Assembly: GCA_951804985.1 (NCBI GenBank)
Contig: OX638133.1
Span: 70,314,367 to 70,378,366, forward strand
DNA: 64,000 bases
DNA from: Dryomyza anilis
Taxonomy: Eukaryota > Arthropoda > Insecta > Diptera > Dryomyzidae
Reading direction: 5' to 3'
Shown here: positions 1 to 12,956 of the stretch, one piece after another
How positions within the stretch are numbered: position 1 is the stretch's first letter
Layout: every line of letters begins with the position of its first letter
Program-made: the position numbers and the translations under genes
Notes under the pieces: model-generated
Seen by the model: the letters and a program-made list of their open reading frames with translations, nothing else
What the model was told of the DNA's origin: nothing
Databases searched by the model: none

Positions 1-800
1 TGTGCTTTGCACGGGCGCACCACTCATTTAATCAATTCGTACGTTAAGCATTTACGCGTTATCATTTTGAACGCCACAGGACACCACTTAATGTGGGTGT
101 TCAACAGACGCACACACACAGAGACACATACACACACACACACATGTGTCCCACACCAACACACTCAATGGTCCCTAATCGCAGACGCAAATCTGCTGGA
201 GCACGAATTATGACACATGCAAATAACGCATAAATTAAGGAATGAATTGTGACGACGGTGCGACGCGGCGCGCGCTCGACATAACGGATGCGGATGCTAG
301 GGAAGCAACGGATGCGGATGTTGTTGCCAGGAGCTCTTGTAAAATTCCTTCAATTTTCAGAAATTTTATGTGCTTGCTGCGGCGCATAACTCTGCACGAA
401 GCGCCATTGCTTATTTTTCTCATTTATTATGATTTTTATTAGAATTTTCTTTTATTATTTTAGCTAAAATGTTGTTATCTACGCTTAAATACATGTTGAT
501 AAGGACATAAATCCACCACACACATACACACTACCCTATATATACAACACACACAGACAGACAGACAGACAGACACAAAGACACACTAACACTCCGACTT
601 AACAGCGCAGTTGACAAATTGTCGAGGAAGCAACGATTAATATTGTCGCGCAGGATGCACGGAAGGATGCAAAATTGAGCAGAAATTACATTAAAGTTAA
701 ATTCAAAATTCCTGCAACTTCAAAATGTTTGCATTGACAGCATGCAGTACGTGCGTGGAGCATTTAATCTGCGAGTGAGTACGAAAAAATAAAACTGTAT
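1..800. other. Non-coding flank with (AC)n and (ACAG)n microsatellites
   Basis: Low-copy-looking sequence, less AT-rich than its surroundings at 240-400 and 600-780. It holds a CA/CACA tract at about 107-145 and a CACA plus ACAG tract at about 511-590. Short open frames here have no recognisable domain, and the one at 242-442 includes a small repeat of a GGATGCGGATG motif. I see no splice-supported gene; a GTGAGT at about 774 is the only donor-like string. Confidence 0.4.
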
Positions 801-1254
801 CTGGTGCTGCGTCCGTCCTACGCTGAAATTCTGTGGTTTAAATATTTTCGAAAGCGAAAGATTGAATCGTTACAGCTTAATCTGTTTGCTGCACAATTTA
901 ATCGTATCAAATGTTAAAACGTGTTTTTCGTAACACCATGCAGCTTATGTTACAGCTTTAAAAATTTCAATTTTGTTGTTCCAGAATTCAATTATTCAAA
1001 AAAATCTGATATGTTACGAACTAATCTCATTTACAAGTTGAAAATATCCCATATATCAGCACATATTATGAAAAAGAAGCATTTATTTCTAGGGATTTTT
1101 CCATGAATATACAGTCGTCACTTGAGAATTAGTTTGCTCCATACGCCATAAAAGCAGTTCGTAATTGAATTCATATGACTTACATGTTCTCTTTCTAATT
1201 TCGTTAACCGTTTTACGATTATTCTCTGAGAAATTCTTCATTTTATCTAACATT
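801..1254. other. AT-rich intergenic stretch, nothing recognised
   Basis: No open frame of convincing length, no repeat partner found within the window, no RNA gene seen. Confidence 0.4.
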
Positions 1255-1640
1255 GCACTGTATGTCCAAACGCTCTAAAATCAGGTGTAATTCATTATTT
1301 TCGGAACTACTGAACCGATTTTAAATATTTAAATAGTATTGTATAGTCAATTCTTAAGAGAAAAATCAGTAAAGTAGAGATTTCTTTTTTTTTAATGAAA
1401 AATCGATATCTTTTGACCTTTAGACATTTAGACCTCAATGTAAGCTTTTCTTAAAAAAAAAAGAATTTTTAAAATCGGATGACTTTTGAAACTTTTACAA
1501 TATTTAAAAACTTTTTCATTATTTCTGAGATCTCTCAGGATTTCTCTATAAAATACTTTTAAAGTTTTAAAATCGCTGCAGTGATTCCGAAAATATTGAA
1601 TTTCACTCGATTTCAGACAGTTTGGTCACACTGTGCAAAT
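1255..1640. repeat. Two head-to-head diverged copies of dispersed repeat D
   Basis: About 1,262-1,400 reads, on the minus strand, like the end of the repeat seen at 58,450-58,560 (an AATGAATTTCACCCGATTT-like block followed by an AGAGCGTTTGGG-like block). About 1,470-1,640 reads like the same repeat on the plus strand and ends in the same CACACTGTG-type end. The two halves form a diverged inverted pair. Related copies lie at 19,598-27,068 (interrupted) and 57,695-58,560 (interrupted). Confidence 0.55.
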
Positions 1641-1807
1641 TAGCAAATTAGCAAAAATTGAATCGACACGCGTCGATAAATTCCCCTGAAATCGAATTGA
1701 GAGAAGTGTAACGAATATAAATTGTAGTACTATTAAACGATTTAAATAATAACTACATGGAGAAAATTGTTTACTTATGATTTATGAATAAGGCGTTCAT
1801 AAAACAC

Positions 1808-3270
1808 ATCATCACCATCATGACAAATGGGCGAATATGTAAATAATTATAGATATTTTCTTTTTTTTATATTTTTGAATGTAGTTTTTCCTCAAGTATA
1901 CTGTTAAAAAATGGTGTGTGGTTTTGTTGGATATTTCTAGCCACCAAAGACAAAATCAAAAGAGCGAATTCGAAAAATTTGAAAATCTCGGCTTGCCAAA
2001 AATCGAATCTTTTCGTTTTTTTGACATAACTTTTTATTGGTACGAGATAAAATATTAGTGCAAAGCAATTAATTGTTTGTTTTTTAAGCACCTATTGATT
2101 GGCATCATTATTTAAAAATAATTCGCCAAACATTTTTCTTTCAAATAGCAAAAATTGGAAATATTATTTTTTTAAATAATGATGCCAATCGATAGGTGTT
2201 TAAAAACAAACAGTTAATTGCTTTACACTATTATTTTATCTTGTACTAATAAAGGTTATGGCAAAAAACGAAACGATTCGCCCTTTTGGCATGACAAGAT
2301 TTTCAATTTTTTTATTTTTTTAGTTTTTTTGTTATAACGCTTTATTGGTACTAGATAAAATAGTCGTGTGAAGACATTAATTGTTTGTTTTCAAAGCACC
2401 TATCGATTGGCTTCATTATTTTAAAATGATTTTTTGAATTTTTATCATTTTCAGTAAAAATGTTTGGAAAAATATTTTGAAATAAAGATGCAAATCATAA
2501 GGTGCTCTGAAAACAAACAATTAATGCCTTCACAGCACTATTTTATCTTGTACCATTGAAGAGTTATAGCAAAAAAACGAAAAGATTTGCCCTTTTGGAA
2601 TGACAAAATTTTCAAATTGTTGATTTTTTTTTGCTATAACTCTCTATAGGTGCAAGATAAAATAGTGGTGTTAAGGTATTAATTGTTTGTTTTTAAAGCA
2701 CCAATCGATTGGCATCATTATTATAAAATATTTTGCCAAACATTTTTCCTGCAAATAACAAATTAATGTTTGGCAAAATATTTTAAAAAATTCAGTAGAT
2801 TGTCCAATTTCAAAGATATTTTATATACCTTAAGATAATTGATGAATAAATCTAAATAACAAAAAAATGGAAAAAAAATAATTTTTTACTAATTTCACTG
2901 TTCTACAAGGATTTTCTACCGAACTGAAACTTATCATTTCTTATAGATTTCGACCCACCACGTCGAGATTTTGCAAAAATTCATATATTATTTTGTGATA
3001 AAGTTTGCATCTGCAGCATGTCGAAATCTAGCGATAAATTGCAATATAAACTACCGAAAATGGCATTTTTCGCAACTTTTACTCGAATTTTTGCAAAATT
3101 CCGACGAGGTGGACAAATTCTTAGTACGCAGCATGAATCAGGAGACCGAAATCTATCAGAAATGATAAGTTTCAGTTAGTTTGTTTTTAAAGCATTTCAA
3201 ATTTTAAAATTTTATTTCCTAATATTTTTAAAAATGCACATTCTTCCCTTTGGCATGGCAGTGACGATAT
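1808..3270 (+). mobile_element. DNA repeat family E, copy 1 (GGGGCGAATG-type ends, internal hairpins)
   Basis: The element is bounded by imperfect inverted ends: ATCATGACAAATGGGCGAAT at the left, and a right end with the complement of a GGCGAAT-like block followed by TTTGGCATGGCAGTGACGAT. The interior repeats a module in which GCACCTATYGATTGGCATC and its complement GATGCCAATCGATAGGTG face each other around AT-rich loops. Modules are separated by a CCCTTTTGGCATGACA string and an ATAGCTATAAC/AAAAGTTATA-like string. Copies 2 and 3 are at 17,345-18,306 and 34,615-35,571. It encodes no recognisable transposase, so it is probably a non-autonomous element. A separate hairpin element is nested at 2,922-3,177. 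Confidence 0.65.
2922..3177. mobile_element. Nested foldback (hairpin) MITE inside family E copy 1
   Basis: The ends AACTGAAACTTATCATTTCT and AGAAATGATAAGTTTCAGTT are inverted complements. Further in, a TAGATTTCG / CGAAATCTA pair and a TTTTGCAAAAATTC / GAATTTTTGCAAAA pair continue the fold, so most of the 256 bp can form one hairpin. Neither of the other two family E copies has this block at the matching place, which supports a later insertion. The open frame that crosses it is a by-product of the fold. Confidence 0.6.
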
Positions 3271-5454
3271 GGTTTTCTAATATTTTTATTTATGAGTTAT
3301 TTTCATGAATTATGCATAATACTAAAGGAAATGCCAAGTTCATGCATAAAAAACTGTATATCACTATGCCCTATTTATTATAATTACGATTCATAAATTT
3401 ACAAATTTTATTATTAATCATTAGAGGTGAAATTATGATTATTTATTCATCACTTGTGCTTCATATTGCATATTAATATTCTTAATTCGCAATTCACGCC
3501 AGTTGTTAAAAACCACGTTGTAGCTGCAGTCTAAAGAACATTGAAGTGAGTGAATAAAGTGAAAAATAAGACATTTAAAAATAAATGTGAAATATAACAG
3601 ACAAGTAAAATGAAGTGATGTATTGTTCCATTTTTTTTCATGTTCCTTTGCCTCCTAATGTTCTTTGCCCATTGACTTATTATATATTCAAATGTGATAT
3701 TTTTCACTATGTACCGCATAATTTTGATTTGTTTTTCTTACTGTTCGCTATTTGGCTATGGCTAATTGGCACAATGTATGACTTTTTAATCATGAATTAT
3801 GAATAATAAATAATAAAATGTATTCCAGAACCTATACTAATTACTCATGACTTATGAATATATTATACATAAAACATGAGTTGTGTAAAACATTAATCTT
3901 AATAATTGATGTTTACTATAATCATATATTATGAATAAAAACCAAATCGTTATGATTACTTATTCTTGGCTGGACTTGTTGCAAATTGTAAGCGTATAAT
4001 ACATGATTTATGAGAACATTTCTCTTCGAGTAGAATTCTTGCTAAAATATGTCATATATGAGTATCAGTTTGTATAAGGGGTAGGTGTAGCATTTGACCG
4101 ATTATTGTTTTTATATATACAAAGGTACATAGTTTTAGATCATTTCTTTCGATTATTTTCATGTATTTGAAGTTTTACATTTTAAAAAACATTAAAGTTT
4201 GTTTAATTTATAATCTATTTATTGAATTACTTTTTAAAATAAACATATTCATTGTGAAGTTGTATATCTAAAAGAAACGTCGATATTTATACCCTCAAAA
4301 GTATATTTTTTAATACTATTAGTTTATATTACAAATGACATAAATACAATAAAATTCAATTATCTCAATATCCGCATTTTGACATGTTGTTGATGCTTCA
4401 TATTTCCCAGAATAAATTCGAAAAATCAATTTAAATTCATGACAGGAAACTGTTATCTGTAATTGTGGCAAAGCATTTTCTAATAATTCAATATTTTAAA
4501 AATACTCGAAACATAATACGATAAAGAAGCTATCATTGCAAAAGCATCTAACAAAACTTATCAAACGACATTTTTCAGTTGAAGCTGTACGAATGCTACA
4601 CGTGGCATAAGAGAAACCATTTATACTCGTAAATGACAAATATTTTTCCTCGAATATTTAGGGCTATAAAACATAAAAAATTGCAATGATTATTTTTTAT
4701 ATCGTAATATTTTTCTATGCGGTTTATGTAAATTTTAAATCGTTATCTTTTGTACGAAGCAGTTAAAGTTACTAACTAAGTACTCTCCTGGTAGTATGTT
4801 GTCGGTTTCTTTTGTGACAGTCAGCCTGATGAATGGGCCTAGTCGCAGTAAGCTGTGAGCAGCGTCTGTCATGTTGCTGTCACATCAACGCTCATATCAG
4901 CAACATCACGCGTGCACAAAATAGCACCAATATTATGAGCAGCAAAGAACCATCAACATAAATTGTGACAATGCTATTAACGGACAGTAGGCCAATTTAC
5001 ACCAGACAACAAATTTAAAATGTTTCATGTTTTCATTTCATATCGTTTGAAAATCTAGAGTTTTTTAAAATTTTCTATAATTTTTGAAAAAATATTGCAT
5101 TGTTTATAACAGTTTTATTGGTTGCATAAGACTTTTTCTATAAGAGCTGAATGCGTTAAAAGTTTCTTAAAAGGAAATGTTTTGAAAACGTAGAAATCAT
5201 AAAATTATAAAATATTGGGTTAAGCCCGGCCATAAATTAACAGGAGCTCTCTATAGACTTCAATTGATGATTTGCCGCTGCAGAGACATGACGAGCAGAG
5301 ACATGACAAAGTGATTTTGTAGAATGTCACCATTCGTCCACATATTACACAACCGTTGAAAACTTTTAAATGGGAAGTCGTACCCCACCCGCCGTAGATT
5401 TCTGTACACATATCATACACACCAACTGAAGACCCTACAGATTCTACACAGTTT
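3271..5454. other. AT-rich intergenic DNA with a GC-richer island at about 4,780-5,000
   Basis: No coding signal recognised. The island at about 4,780-5,000 has balanced composition and no repeat partner in the window, so it may be low-copy sequence worth a conservation test. About 5,390-5,470 (CACACCAACTGAAG, then ACACAGTTTTACAGC) has a loose inverted counterpart near 56,330-56,390. Confidence 0.35.
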
Positions 5455-5474
5455 TACAGCAATTACACAGTTTA

Positions 5475-5477
<3 letters not shown>

Positions 5478-5570
<93 letters not shown>
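5478..5570. repeat. (AT)n microsatellite
   Basis: About 92 bp of uninterrupted AT dinucleotides, directly upstream of the mini-me-like element. A (TA)n tract beside the conserved core is typical of that family, so the tract may have grown from it. Confidence 0.9.
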
Positions 5571-5573
<3 letters not shown>

Positions 5574-5589
5574 ATTTTATTTTTTTCTT

Positions 5590-6310
5590 ACCGAATATGC
5601 TTCCTTTTAGGTGTTATAAATGGCGTACCAAACTGAATATACCCTTTCATACTTAGGGAAGGGTATAAAAAAAATATGTATACAATAAACGAGTTGGGAA
5701 AGTTCGGTCACATGGGTCGGATATTTATAGTCGGTCGGGCCCGACTATGGAATACCCGACACCTTTGGTGGGGATATTAATGTGGGATATTTAATTGCAT
5801 ACCTTAATTTTAAAAATTTTAATTATGCTGAACCTCCCCACCCTCAAAATATTATTCACATATCAGAAATTTACGTCTTATATCCCCATAAATTAAAAAA
5901 TTTATGTGAAAGTCTAAAAAACTAATCAAAAAAAAAGAAATATATAATTGGGCGGACGTCTATATTTAAAATTTTGAAAGGCTAATATTTCATAGATTCG
6001 ACTTTAATAAATTACGAATCAAATTTTCACTATGAAAGCCCGGGAAATAATGAAAAAAAAAGTGGGCGGATCACGCCCATTTTTGGACCACATATTTTTA
6101 GGTGAATTATAACAATACGTTTTAAATTTTATACCTATATCTTGAGTACTTTTCGAGTTATTAGTTCCTAAAGAATTATATAAAAGTGACTTGTATGGGA
6201 GGTGGGCGTGTCCGTGACCGATTTGGCTCATTTTCAAACTCAGTTCCTACTTTTGGCTAAAATATAATAATACGAAATTTTATCGCATTTTATCGGACAG
6301 CAAGACAGCA

Positions 6311-6350
<40 letters not shown>

Positions 6351-6492
6351 GGACATGGCTAAACGGACTCGGGTAGTGATGATGATCAAGAATATGTATA
6401 CTTTTCCATACCGGATACTCCTCCTAAGGGGCGTTACAATATATGCACAAAGTTAATATACCCTGTACCTCACAGGTGTAGGGTATACAAAA
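5590..6492 (-). repeat. mini-me-like dispersed repeat with (GACA)n tract
   Basis: Contains an ATATACCCTTTCATAC...GGGTATAAAA end, a GACAGACA tract at about 6,311-6,352, then a core (ACATGGCTAAACGGACTCG followed by GATCAAGAATATGTATAC) and a TATACCCTG...AGGGTATAC end at 6,455-6,490. Dipteran mini-me elements are known to combine a (TA)n and a (GTCY)n proto-microsatellite around a conserved core. The same core appears in reverse or degraded form at about 30,905, 44,805, 46,384, 47,190, 48,660, 51,562 and 59,358. Confidence 0.6.
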
Positions 6493-7456
6493 AACTAATG
6501 TAATTACAAATATAAAAAAATAAATAACGTATTACAAAAATATTTTTCTTCATAGGGTGTGTTAATTTACTTTAATTTTAGTTCAATTAATTTATTAATT
6601 TATATGATCAAATATTTAATCAATACAATTAAATTCGTATCGGCTGTAAACGTATACTCACACCACTACAAGTGAATACACACACTAAATCAAGCAAATA
6701 CACACACCACCGTCGTGTCGCGGAACAGCTGTTGCCAGCAAATGAGATTGCTTTTATGAAGATGTTTCCGCAAAAATTTAATTATATTAATGTACCTTTC
6801 TTGTTATATTTACGAATTTTTTCTGTTTTTAATGTTATAAATTTATCTGGTTTTGGCTATTCAAATTAAAAAAACGATTAAGTTGTTTTTTTATCCACTT
6901 TCCCTAAAAAGGCAGTAATTTGAGTTTTTGAATTTTTTCATTGGTATTCAAATTTGTTTAGGATCTAATAAAAATATAATGAATTTTTTACATGTTGCGT
7001 GAAGCTTGTAAATTTGCTTTTTGATTTCAAATTTTACGATATCGGTTTAGTAATATAAAATATGGTTTCGTGCTAAAGATCCAGTCAGAACAAATTGGAT
7101 TTTTGTCCAAAAGAAATAATTTAAGTAGCTAAACATGATTAAGTGGCGATCGTATAGCTGTTTCATAAACAGCCGAATTTATTCAAAAGAATGTTCAAAG
7201 GTGTTAATTTTACCGTTACTACGAATATTCTAAGAATTGCGTAGAAAAGATAAGAAAAGAAAAAATGACCCACGATTATTTTTTTTCGGTCCTAAACTAT
7301 TTCAATTTGTACCGACTGAAAGAATATATTCAATTTGCTCATCCAATTACTGAAAAAATTTATTAAAAGTTTCCCCTCCAGTATCGATTTAGAGATGTCC
7401 GTGTAAGCCTGTATTTAAATCTATTTGTTGAACTTACTATTACAGGAAAACCAGTA
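6493..7456. other. AT-rich intergenic DNA, nothing recognised
   Basis: No supported gene or repeat. Short open frames lack domains. Confidence 0.35.
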
Positions 7457-7875
7457 CCCTAGTAGAAATTTGCCCGATGCGCCATCGGGAAATGATCGGG
7501 TTTTCGTTGAGTAAGCCCTATTAGAGAAAATATGATCATTGCCTTTATCATGCTTACCATAGCAGGGTTTACATTATCTAAACAGTCAATGTTCCCGATC
7601 ATAGCTACATTATTTGTTCCTCATAACGAAATTAGTATCAGGCAATGATCGAGATTAATGAGAGAAACCCTATTATGCTCGGGCTCAGACAAGGCAATTG
7701 TCGGGTAAATATTAAAATGGGGAATTGCCCGATCAGTACATGATCATAGCCTGAGGTCAATACATGATCAGGACACTGCGTTACAAGGACATTATGGGCC
7801 TCGTCATATCCCAATCATCTCAAATAATGACATGATCACTTCATGACCATGGCTCTACCAAAATTTCTACTAGGG
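7457..7875. mobile_element. CCCTAG-ended MITE, copy 1 (419 bp)
   Basis: The termini CCCTAGTAGAAATTT and AAATTTCTACTAGGG are perfect inverted complements. The element is flanked by TA on each side (7,455-7,456 and 7,876-7,877). The interior is rich in GATCAT/ATGATC and CCCGATCA-type strings. No coding capacity is visible, so it is a non-autonomous DNA transposon. Copy 2 is at 39,108-39,566. Confidence 0.85.
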
Positions 7876-7877
7876 TA

Positions 7878-10476
7878 GAATTAAATTAATGAAACTCAAA
7901 ATTTTGATTACTTGAATTCACGTGCTCCGAGTTATTAGAAATATGTTTAATCGGTTGGCTGTGACCTGCGTTCCATTCACTTTTATAAATATACTTTATA
8001 TAGCACTATAACCTAGAGGGCATTGCACTTTACCAGTCAAAGTTTTTATTTTATAAACCATTCCTTTTTTTTTTGATGGACAAATTTATAAAATCTGGAC
8101 CACTTTTGAATAGTAACCGCGTTTAATTTCCTTTTCTTTACATAACGTCACTTTTCTTTACGGTGTCGCATAAGTCGGCTTAGATCAAGTATTACTTCCA
8201 CATTCCTTTAAGTTATCATTTTATCTACATACTTTCAAAATATCCTATTTCAAAATTTCCTATATAATTTTCCTACTGAATTATTTTAAAAGTCTTTCAA
8301 AATTTGTATGCACTTCATTAATATTTTTTTTGCAAATATGTTGTTTGACTTATATAGACTTGACTTATTTTTTTGATTTGATTCTTTAATTTTATAATTG
8401 GCATAGCTATGAAAGGTTTCATAGTAGTAAAACTGTTCATTTAGTTTACAAAATATTAAAAATATGAGGATTATAGTTCACAGGTTACATTTTTGAATTC
8501 GGACCATTTTAAAATCTTTCAGTTAAGTAGCATTATTCAGTCAAGTAGTGCTCGAAAATGGCGGCTACTTTACATATGCTACATATTTTTTTTTGCTCAC
8601 TTCTGTCAAGTTTTATTTAAATATCTGCAAGTGTGTTACACACTTCTTGATGCGTAACGCGTTGAGTGACGTTAACGCATGTCTCTCAGCAGTCAGCAAC
8701 AAAAATAAAAATACATCAGGCTAGAACAAACAAACGATCAAATGAACACCCTCAGAAGTGTTTTAAAGTGATTGATGCGTTTGTTCGGTCGTTTCTTTTT
8801 TTTTTGTTTTCTTTTTAAGTTTTGCAAATATTTTGAATTTTTATTTTTCATGGCACTTGAAGCAAACAAATTTAAATTATGCTGTTGATTTGCTGCCACG
8901 CAATGCCGCGTGTTTATCTTTTTTGTTTTTCTTTTACGTATTATTTATCTTCTTGAACTACATTCCTCTTCTTCTTCTTCTTTTTTTGATTCGCACATGT
9001 TCAACGTGGTGCTACCTGCACCACGTGCTAATTAAACGTAAATAAATGCTCAATTTCACATTTTTTTATTAACCTTATAAATTTTCAATTTCTTTTAAAA
9101 CAAACAAAAAATAAATTGTGAAAATTAAAACTCTTAAGTACTATCAAGAACATTGGCCAAGGTTAATGTGCAGTCCAAATATTTAATTGTATTTGGCCAT
9201 TTAGATTTGCAGCCATAACAATTAAAAAAGTTTTTAAATTTTCTATTTTAAACTGTTTAATTTTTTTAGTATATGCTTCAAATGGTTTTCTTTATGGTAA
9301 TTGCTGATTATTCCAAAGCGCACTGTTTTTTTTTTTTGAATTGTTTTTTGTGACATCATGATTGGATTTCTGACAAAATAGCATAAAATTTGGCACCGAA
9401 TTTCATTTGAGAATTTTCTGTTCCAAAATAAACACATGAAATTTTTTTTAAACTAACAAAATATATAACCAATTTCGTAGTCACAAACTAGAAGTAGTGG
9501 AATATTTTGATATGTGGTGAAAATAATTTACGATAATTCCACTATCTCATAGATCTCATAGAATAAATAGATCTATGTCAAATAATATTGAGAGTTGAAC
9601 AATAATTCCCGAACATTTGCTGGACCCATTATTCTCATGAGATTTCTGCCACAAAGACAAATTTTTGTATATACTGTTTTAATATCATACAATTTATACC
9701 TGAGACAATTCGTTTCGAAAATATTCTTCACAATAATATTTTTTTTCAAAATTGTCTTAGCGTGAGTAATCATTTTCTTGTGAAAAACTTGTCTGAAGAG
9801 TGATTTTATTGGAATATCATAATATCGGTGAAATATAAAATATAATTCTTTGGAAATATAAAATTTAGATAACTTGAAACGAAACAAACACGTACACTAA
9901 TTCACTGGAAAACATCAGAAATATTTGATTGATGCAGATATTTGGAATTAAATAACGAAAATTTTGATAAAGTGCAAATGTATGAAAATCGTGAAATTAA
10001 TAAAATGAATTGCGGCGAACAATTGTCAAATTTGACATTATCTTTTTGATTTTTGTTTGTGGTTAGTTTTTATATTTTTCGTTTTTGAGTTTGTTAAAAA
10101 ATGTACAAAAGCTGACTAATTTACAAATAATGAGACTCTTTTAATAGTAAATTAGTTAATATGAATGTTTTAAATGATTGTTAATTCTACTACGATCCAC
10201 TGTCGGGGAAATTTTTTAATATTTTTTAAAAGTTACTTGTAGTATTTGAAAGCTAAGCACAAACAGAAAAATTACCACCGAAAAAAAGTTTGAATTAAAA
10301 AAAAAAGAAAAATGTGTTTAAAATAAGTACATTTCGATCATAATTGATGAAGTATTTTCCCCCCATATTTTCATAGTAAGATTTATAGTATTGGATTTTA
10401 TTTGAATTGATTTAAATTAATTCTAAAAATTTACAATTTTATTTTGTCAAAATCAATAATACCTACCTATATATAT
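7878..10476. other. Intergenic DNA without recognised repeats
   Basis: About 8,520-9,060 is somewhat less AT-rich, with a GTTAACGCATGTCTCTCAGC-type stretch, and may be low-copy. The rest is AT-rich. No exon with splice signals and protein similarity was recognised. The stretch ends in a short (TA)n run against the left boundary of the large inverted repeat. Confidence 0.35.
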
Positions 10477-11401
10477 ATATCTGTGGGCCCAATGCATAAC
10501 AGCATAACTCGACTTATGTCGTTATGTCGTGTGTACCACCATCGTATTCCCGGTATTCGATTTAATATTGTGTCAAATTTTGGTGATATTCTCTTCTTTA
10601 ATTCAAAAGTTATAATGGAAAAACATAACAGCATAACTCGTTTTGCCGCATTTTGCATATGAAATAACGACACAACTAGTCTTATGTTGTTATTACACAC
10701 TCGAAAGTTTAACTGTCTGACTAAAATTCCAAAGAAATCATAACAACATATCTCGACTTGCGTTGTTATTCCAAATTTTAAAATTATGTTTTTTATAAAA
10801 AATGTCCACTTATGTCGTTATTCCAAATTTAAAAACATTTTGCTTATAACGTAATTCAAGTTATGTCGTTATTCCAAAATAATTTGTTGTTATTTATTGA
10901 ACATATCTCCACTTATGTTGCTATTCCAAAATTAGTTTTATTAAAAGTTCAAAATAAGTCGACATATGCCGTTATTCCAAAAACAAAATATATACTAATT
11001 TACGACTTATGTTGTTATTCAATGGTAAACATTCGCAAATTGTTCTTTAATCAGTTAATACTATTAAATGATTTAATTTATATTAGTATAATTACTTAAG
11101 ATATAATTAAAAAATATTTTTGTAATTATTTTTTTATGGTTTTGGTGTTCGCATTTTTGATATTGTATTCTTATTTTTGCTGTTGTTAATGCTTTAGGTT
11201 TGTATTTTTGCAATAATTTTTGGCATGTTTTCGCTTTTTATTTGTGCTTTTACTTTTGACATAATTTTTATTTAATTATGATGTTGTTTAAAAAATGTAT
11301 ATTGCTTGGAAGAAGACACGACTGCTGTCCTTTTATAGTCTATGTTACCTCTGAATACCATAGTATCCTTGCGTATACATTTAAGTCAAATCGATTCGGC
11401 A

Positions 11402-11495
11402 GATTAGACGTGACGCTCGACGCCGATCTCTTTCCAACCATTTATGCTGAACATGTTTAATTTGTACTCAAATGGTAGGACCTACAGTTGAAAGC
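11402..11495 (-). repeat. Fragment of tRNA-derived SINE A inside the left arm
   Basis: The strings GCCGATCTCTTTCC and TTGTACTCAAATGGTAGGACC resemble, in the same order, the body of the SINE copy at 53,974-54,288. Only part of the body is present. The mirrored copy is at 25,561-25,654 on the other strand. Confidence 0.45.
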
Positions 11496-11580
11496 AGTAT
11501 TGGTCAAAAATATCACAGTCCTGAACTTGAACTTACTTGGAAATTATTAAAATTATACTTCTGACAAACATCTTTAAAAT

Positions 11581-11772
11581 ATGAAACAAATACCACAATT
11601 AAATGTGTCTAAAATCGGATTAATTGCAAATGCGTTTACTTGTATTAAATATAATGCAAATCTTAAAACACTTGAAGAATACTTGGAAAAGGTACTCCAT
11701 TATAATTCGCTAAGTAAATTTTATTTAATTAAAATTAAAGCAGTTTTCTGGTTGTACTTCGTCTTTGTATAG
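11581..11772 (+). other. Short open frame (63 codons) of the host DNA element, product unknown
   Basis: An ATG-initiated frame just upstream of the retrotransposon insertion encodes a lysine- and leucine-rich peptide without a recognisable motif. It could be a relic of a transposase exon or chance. A GTACTCC string at 11,691 resembles a weak splice donor. An identical frame is on the minus strand at 25,283-25,474. I do not assign a function. Confidence 0.2.
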
Positions 11773-11798
11773 CCTTTCCCGACAAAATTATACAATGG

Positions 11799-11959
11799 TG
11801 TTAACTGATTTTGAATAATGAAGGAGGTTTTTAAAAATAAACAAGTGGGCGAGGAATTATTTGTTTGTCAATAAAGAGTGATCTGAAAATTGTAACAGGC
11901 GTAGTTGTGTTTATTTGTGGAAGATTCTTCATTAGTGTCATCAAAATGGATAGGTAACA
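11799..11959 (+). repeat. 5' LTR (left arm)
   Basis: 161 bp, TGTTAAC...GGTAACA, with an AATAAAG string that may serve as polyadenylation signal. It differs from the 3' LTR at a single base. Confidence 0.9.
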
Positions 11960-12164
11960 GTTTTTCAGAAGTGGGATGAACGAAAGTATTGCGTGGTGCA
12001 ATGGATTATGGAAAACAATATTAAAAAGATATAAGCAATAGTATTAGTTTTGATATAAAAAAATGACATATAATTATATTGAGTGAAAAATTAAGATTTA
12101 TTTAAAAAAAAAAAAAAAAAAAAATTTTTGTGAAGTAGTTGTTATTTATAAAAGTCAAAATGAA

Positions 12165-12956
12165 TAAGAGGCGGATGCCCAGAATCTTTGTGTTTAACTG
12201 AAGTTATAAAATTTGATATGGTTGAAGTGAATTTCTTTATATCATGATAATAAAAAAAAAAACAGGACGAATGCTAACTAAGAGATTAATTCAAACGGAA
12301 AGTGTTAATAAACTATTTAAAGAGGTTGATACCCATGTTAAGAGGCGGATGCCCAAAATAATTATGAATTTAATGAATATAAGTATATATATTTAATATA
12401 ACTGGCGCATATGAAGAGGCGGAGGCCCATATTAAGAGGCGGAGGCCCATATTAAGAGGCGGATGCCCATATTAAGAGGTGGATACCCATGTTAAGAGGC
12501 GGAGGTCCAAATAATTATGAATTTAATGGATATAAGTTTATATATATTTAAAATAACTGGCGCATATTAAGAGGCGGAGGCCCATATTAAGAGGCGGATG
12601 CCCATATTAAGAGGTGGATACCCATGTTAAGAGGCGGAGGTCCAAATAATTATGAATTTAATGGATATAAGTTTATATATATTTAAAATAACTGGCGCAT
12701 ATTAAGAGGCGGAGGCCCATATTAAGAGGCGGATGCCCATATTAAGAGGTGGATACCCATGTTAAGAGGCGGAGGCCCAAAATAATTATGAATTTAAAGA
12801 ATATAAGTATATATATTTAATATAACTGGCGCATATTAAGAGGCGGAGGCCCATATAAAGAGGATACCCATGTTAAGAGGCGGAAGCCCAAAATTATTAT
12901 GAAATTGGTTATGAATTAGGAGGCGGAAGGCCATATAAAGAGGTGGATACCCAAAT
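12165..12956 (+). repeat. GAGGCGGA minisatellite in the retrotransposon leader (left arm)
   Basis: Tandem units of about 20 bp (TTAAGAGGCGGAGGCCCATA with variants) are grouped into a larger unit of about 120 bp. The larger unit also holds an ATAATTATGAATTTAATGG block, a TATATATATTTAAAATAAC block and TGGCGCATATTAAG. It sits between the 5' LTR and gag, the place where the Drosophila gypsy element keeps its insulator repeats, but these units are not visibly the Su(Hw) site. The number of units is the same in the mirrored arm. Confidence 0.85.

Noticed and set aside
242..442. 66-codon frame in a GC-richer stretch
   Set aside because: It starts in a small GGATGCGGATG repeat and has no recognisable domain.
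12165..12956. CRISPR-like array
   Set aside because: Regularly spaced repeats in eukaryotic retrotransposon DNA; the 'spacers' are themselves repeated, so it is a minisatellite.
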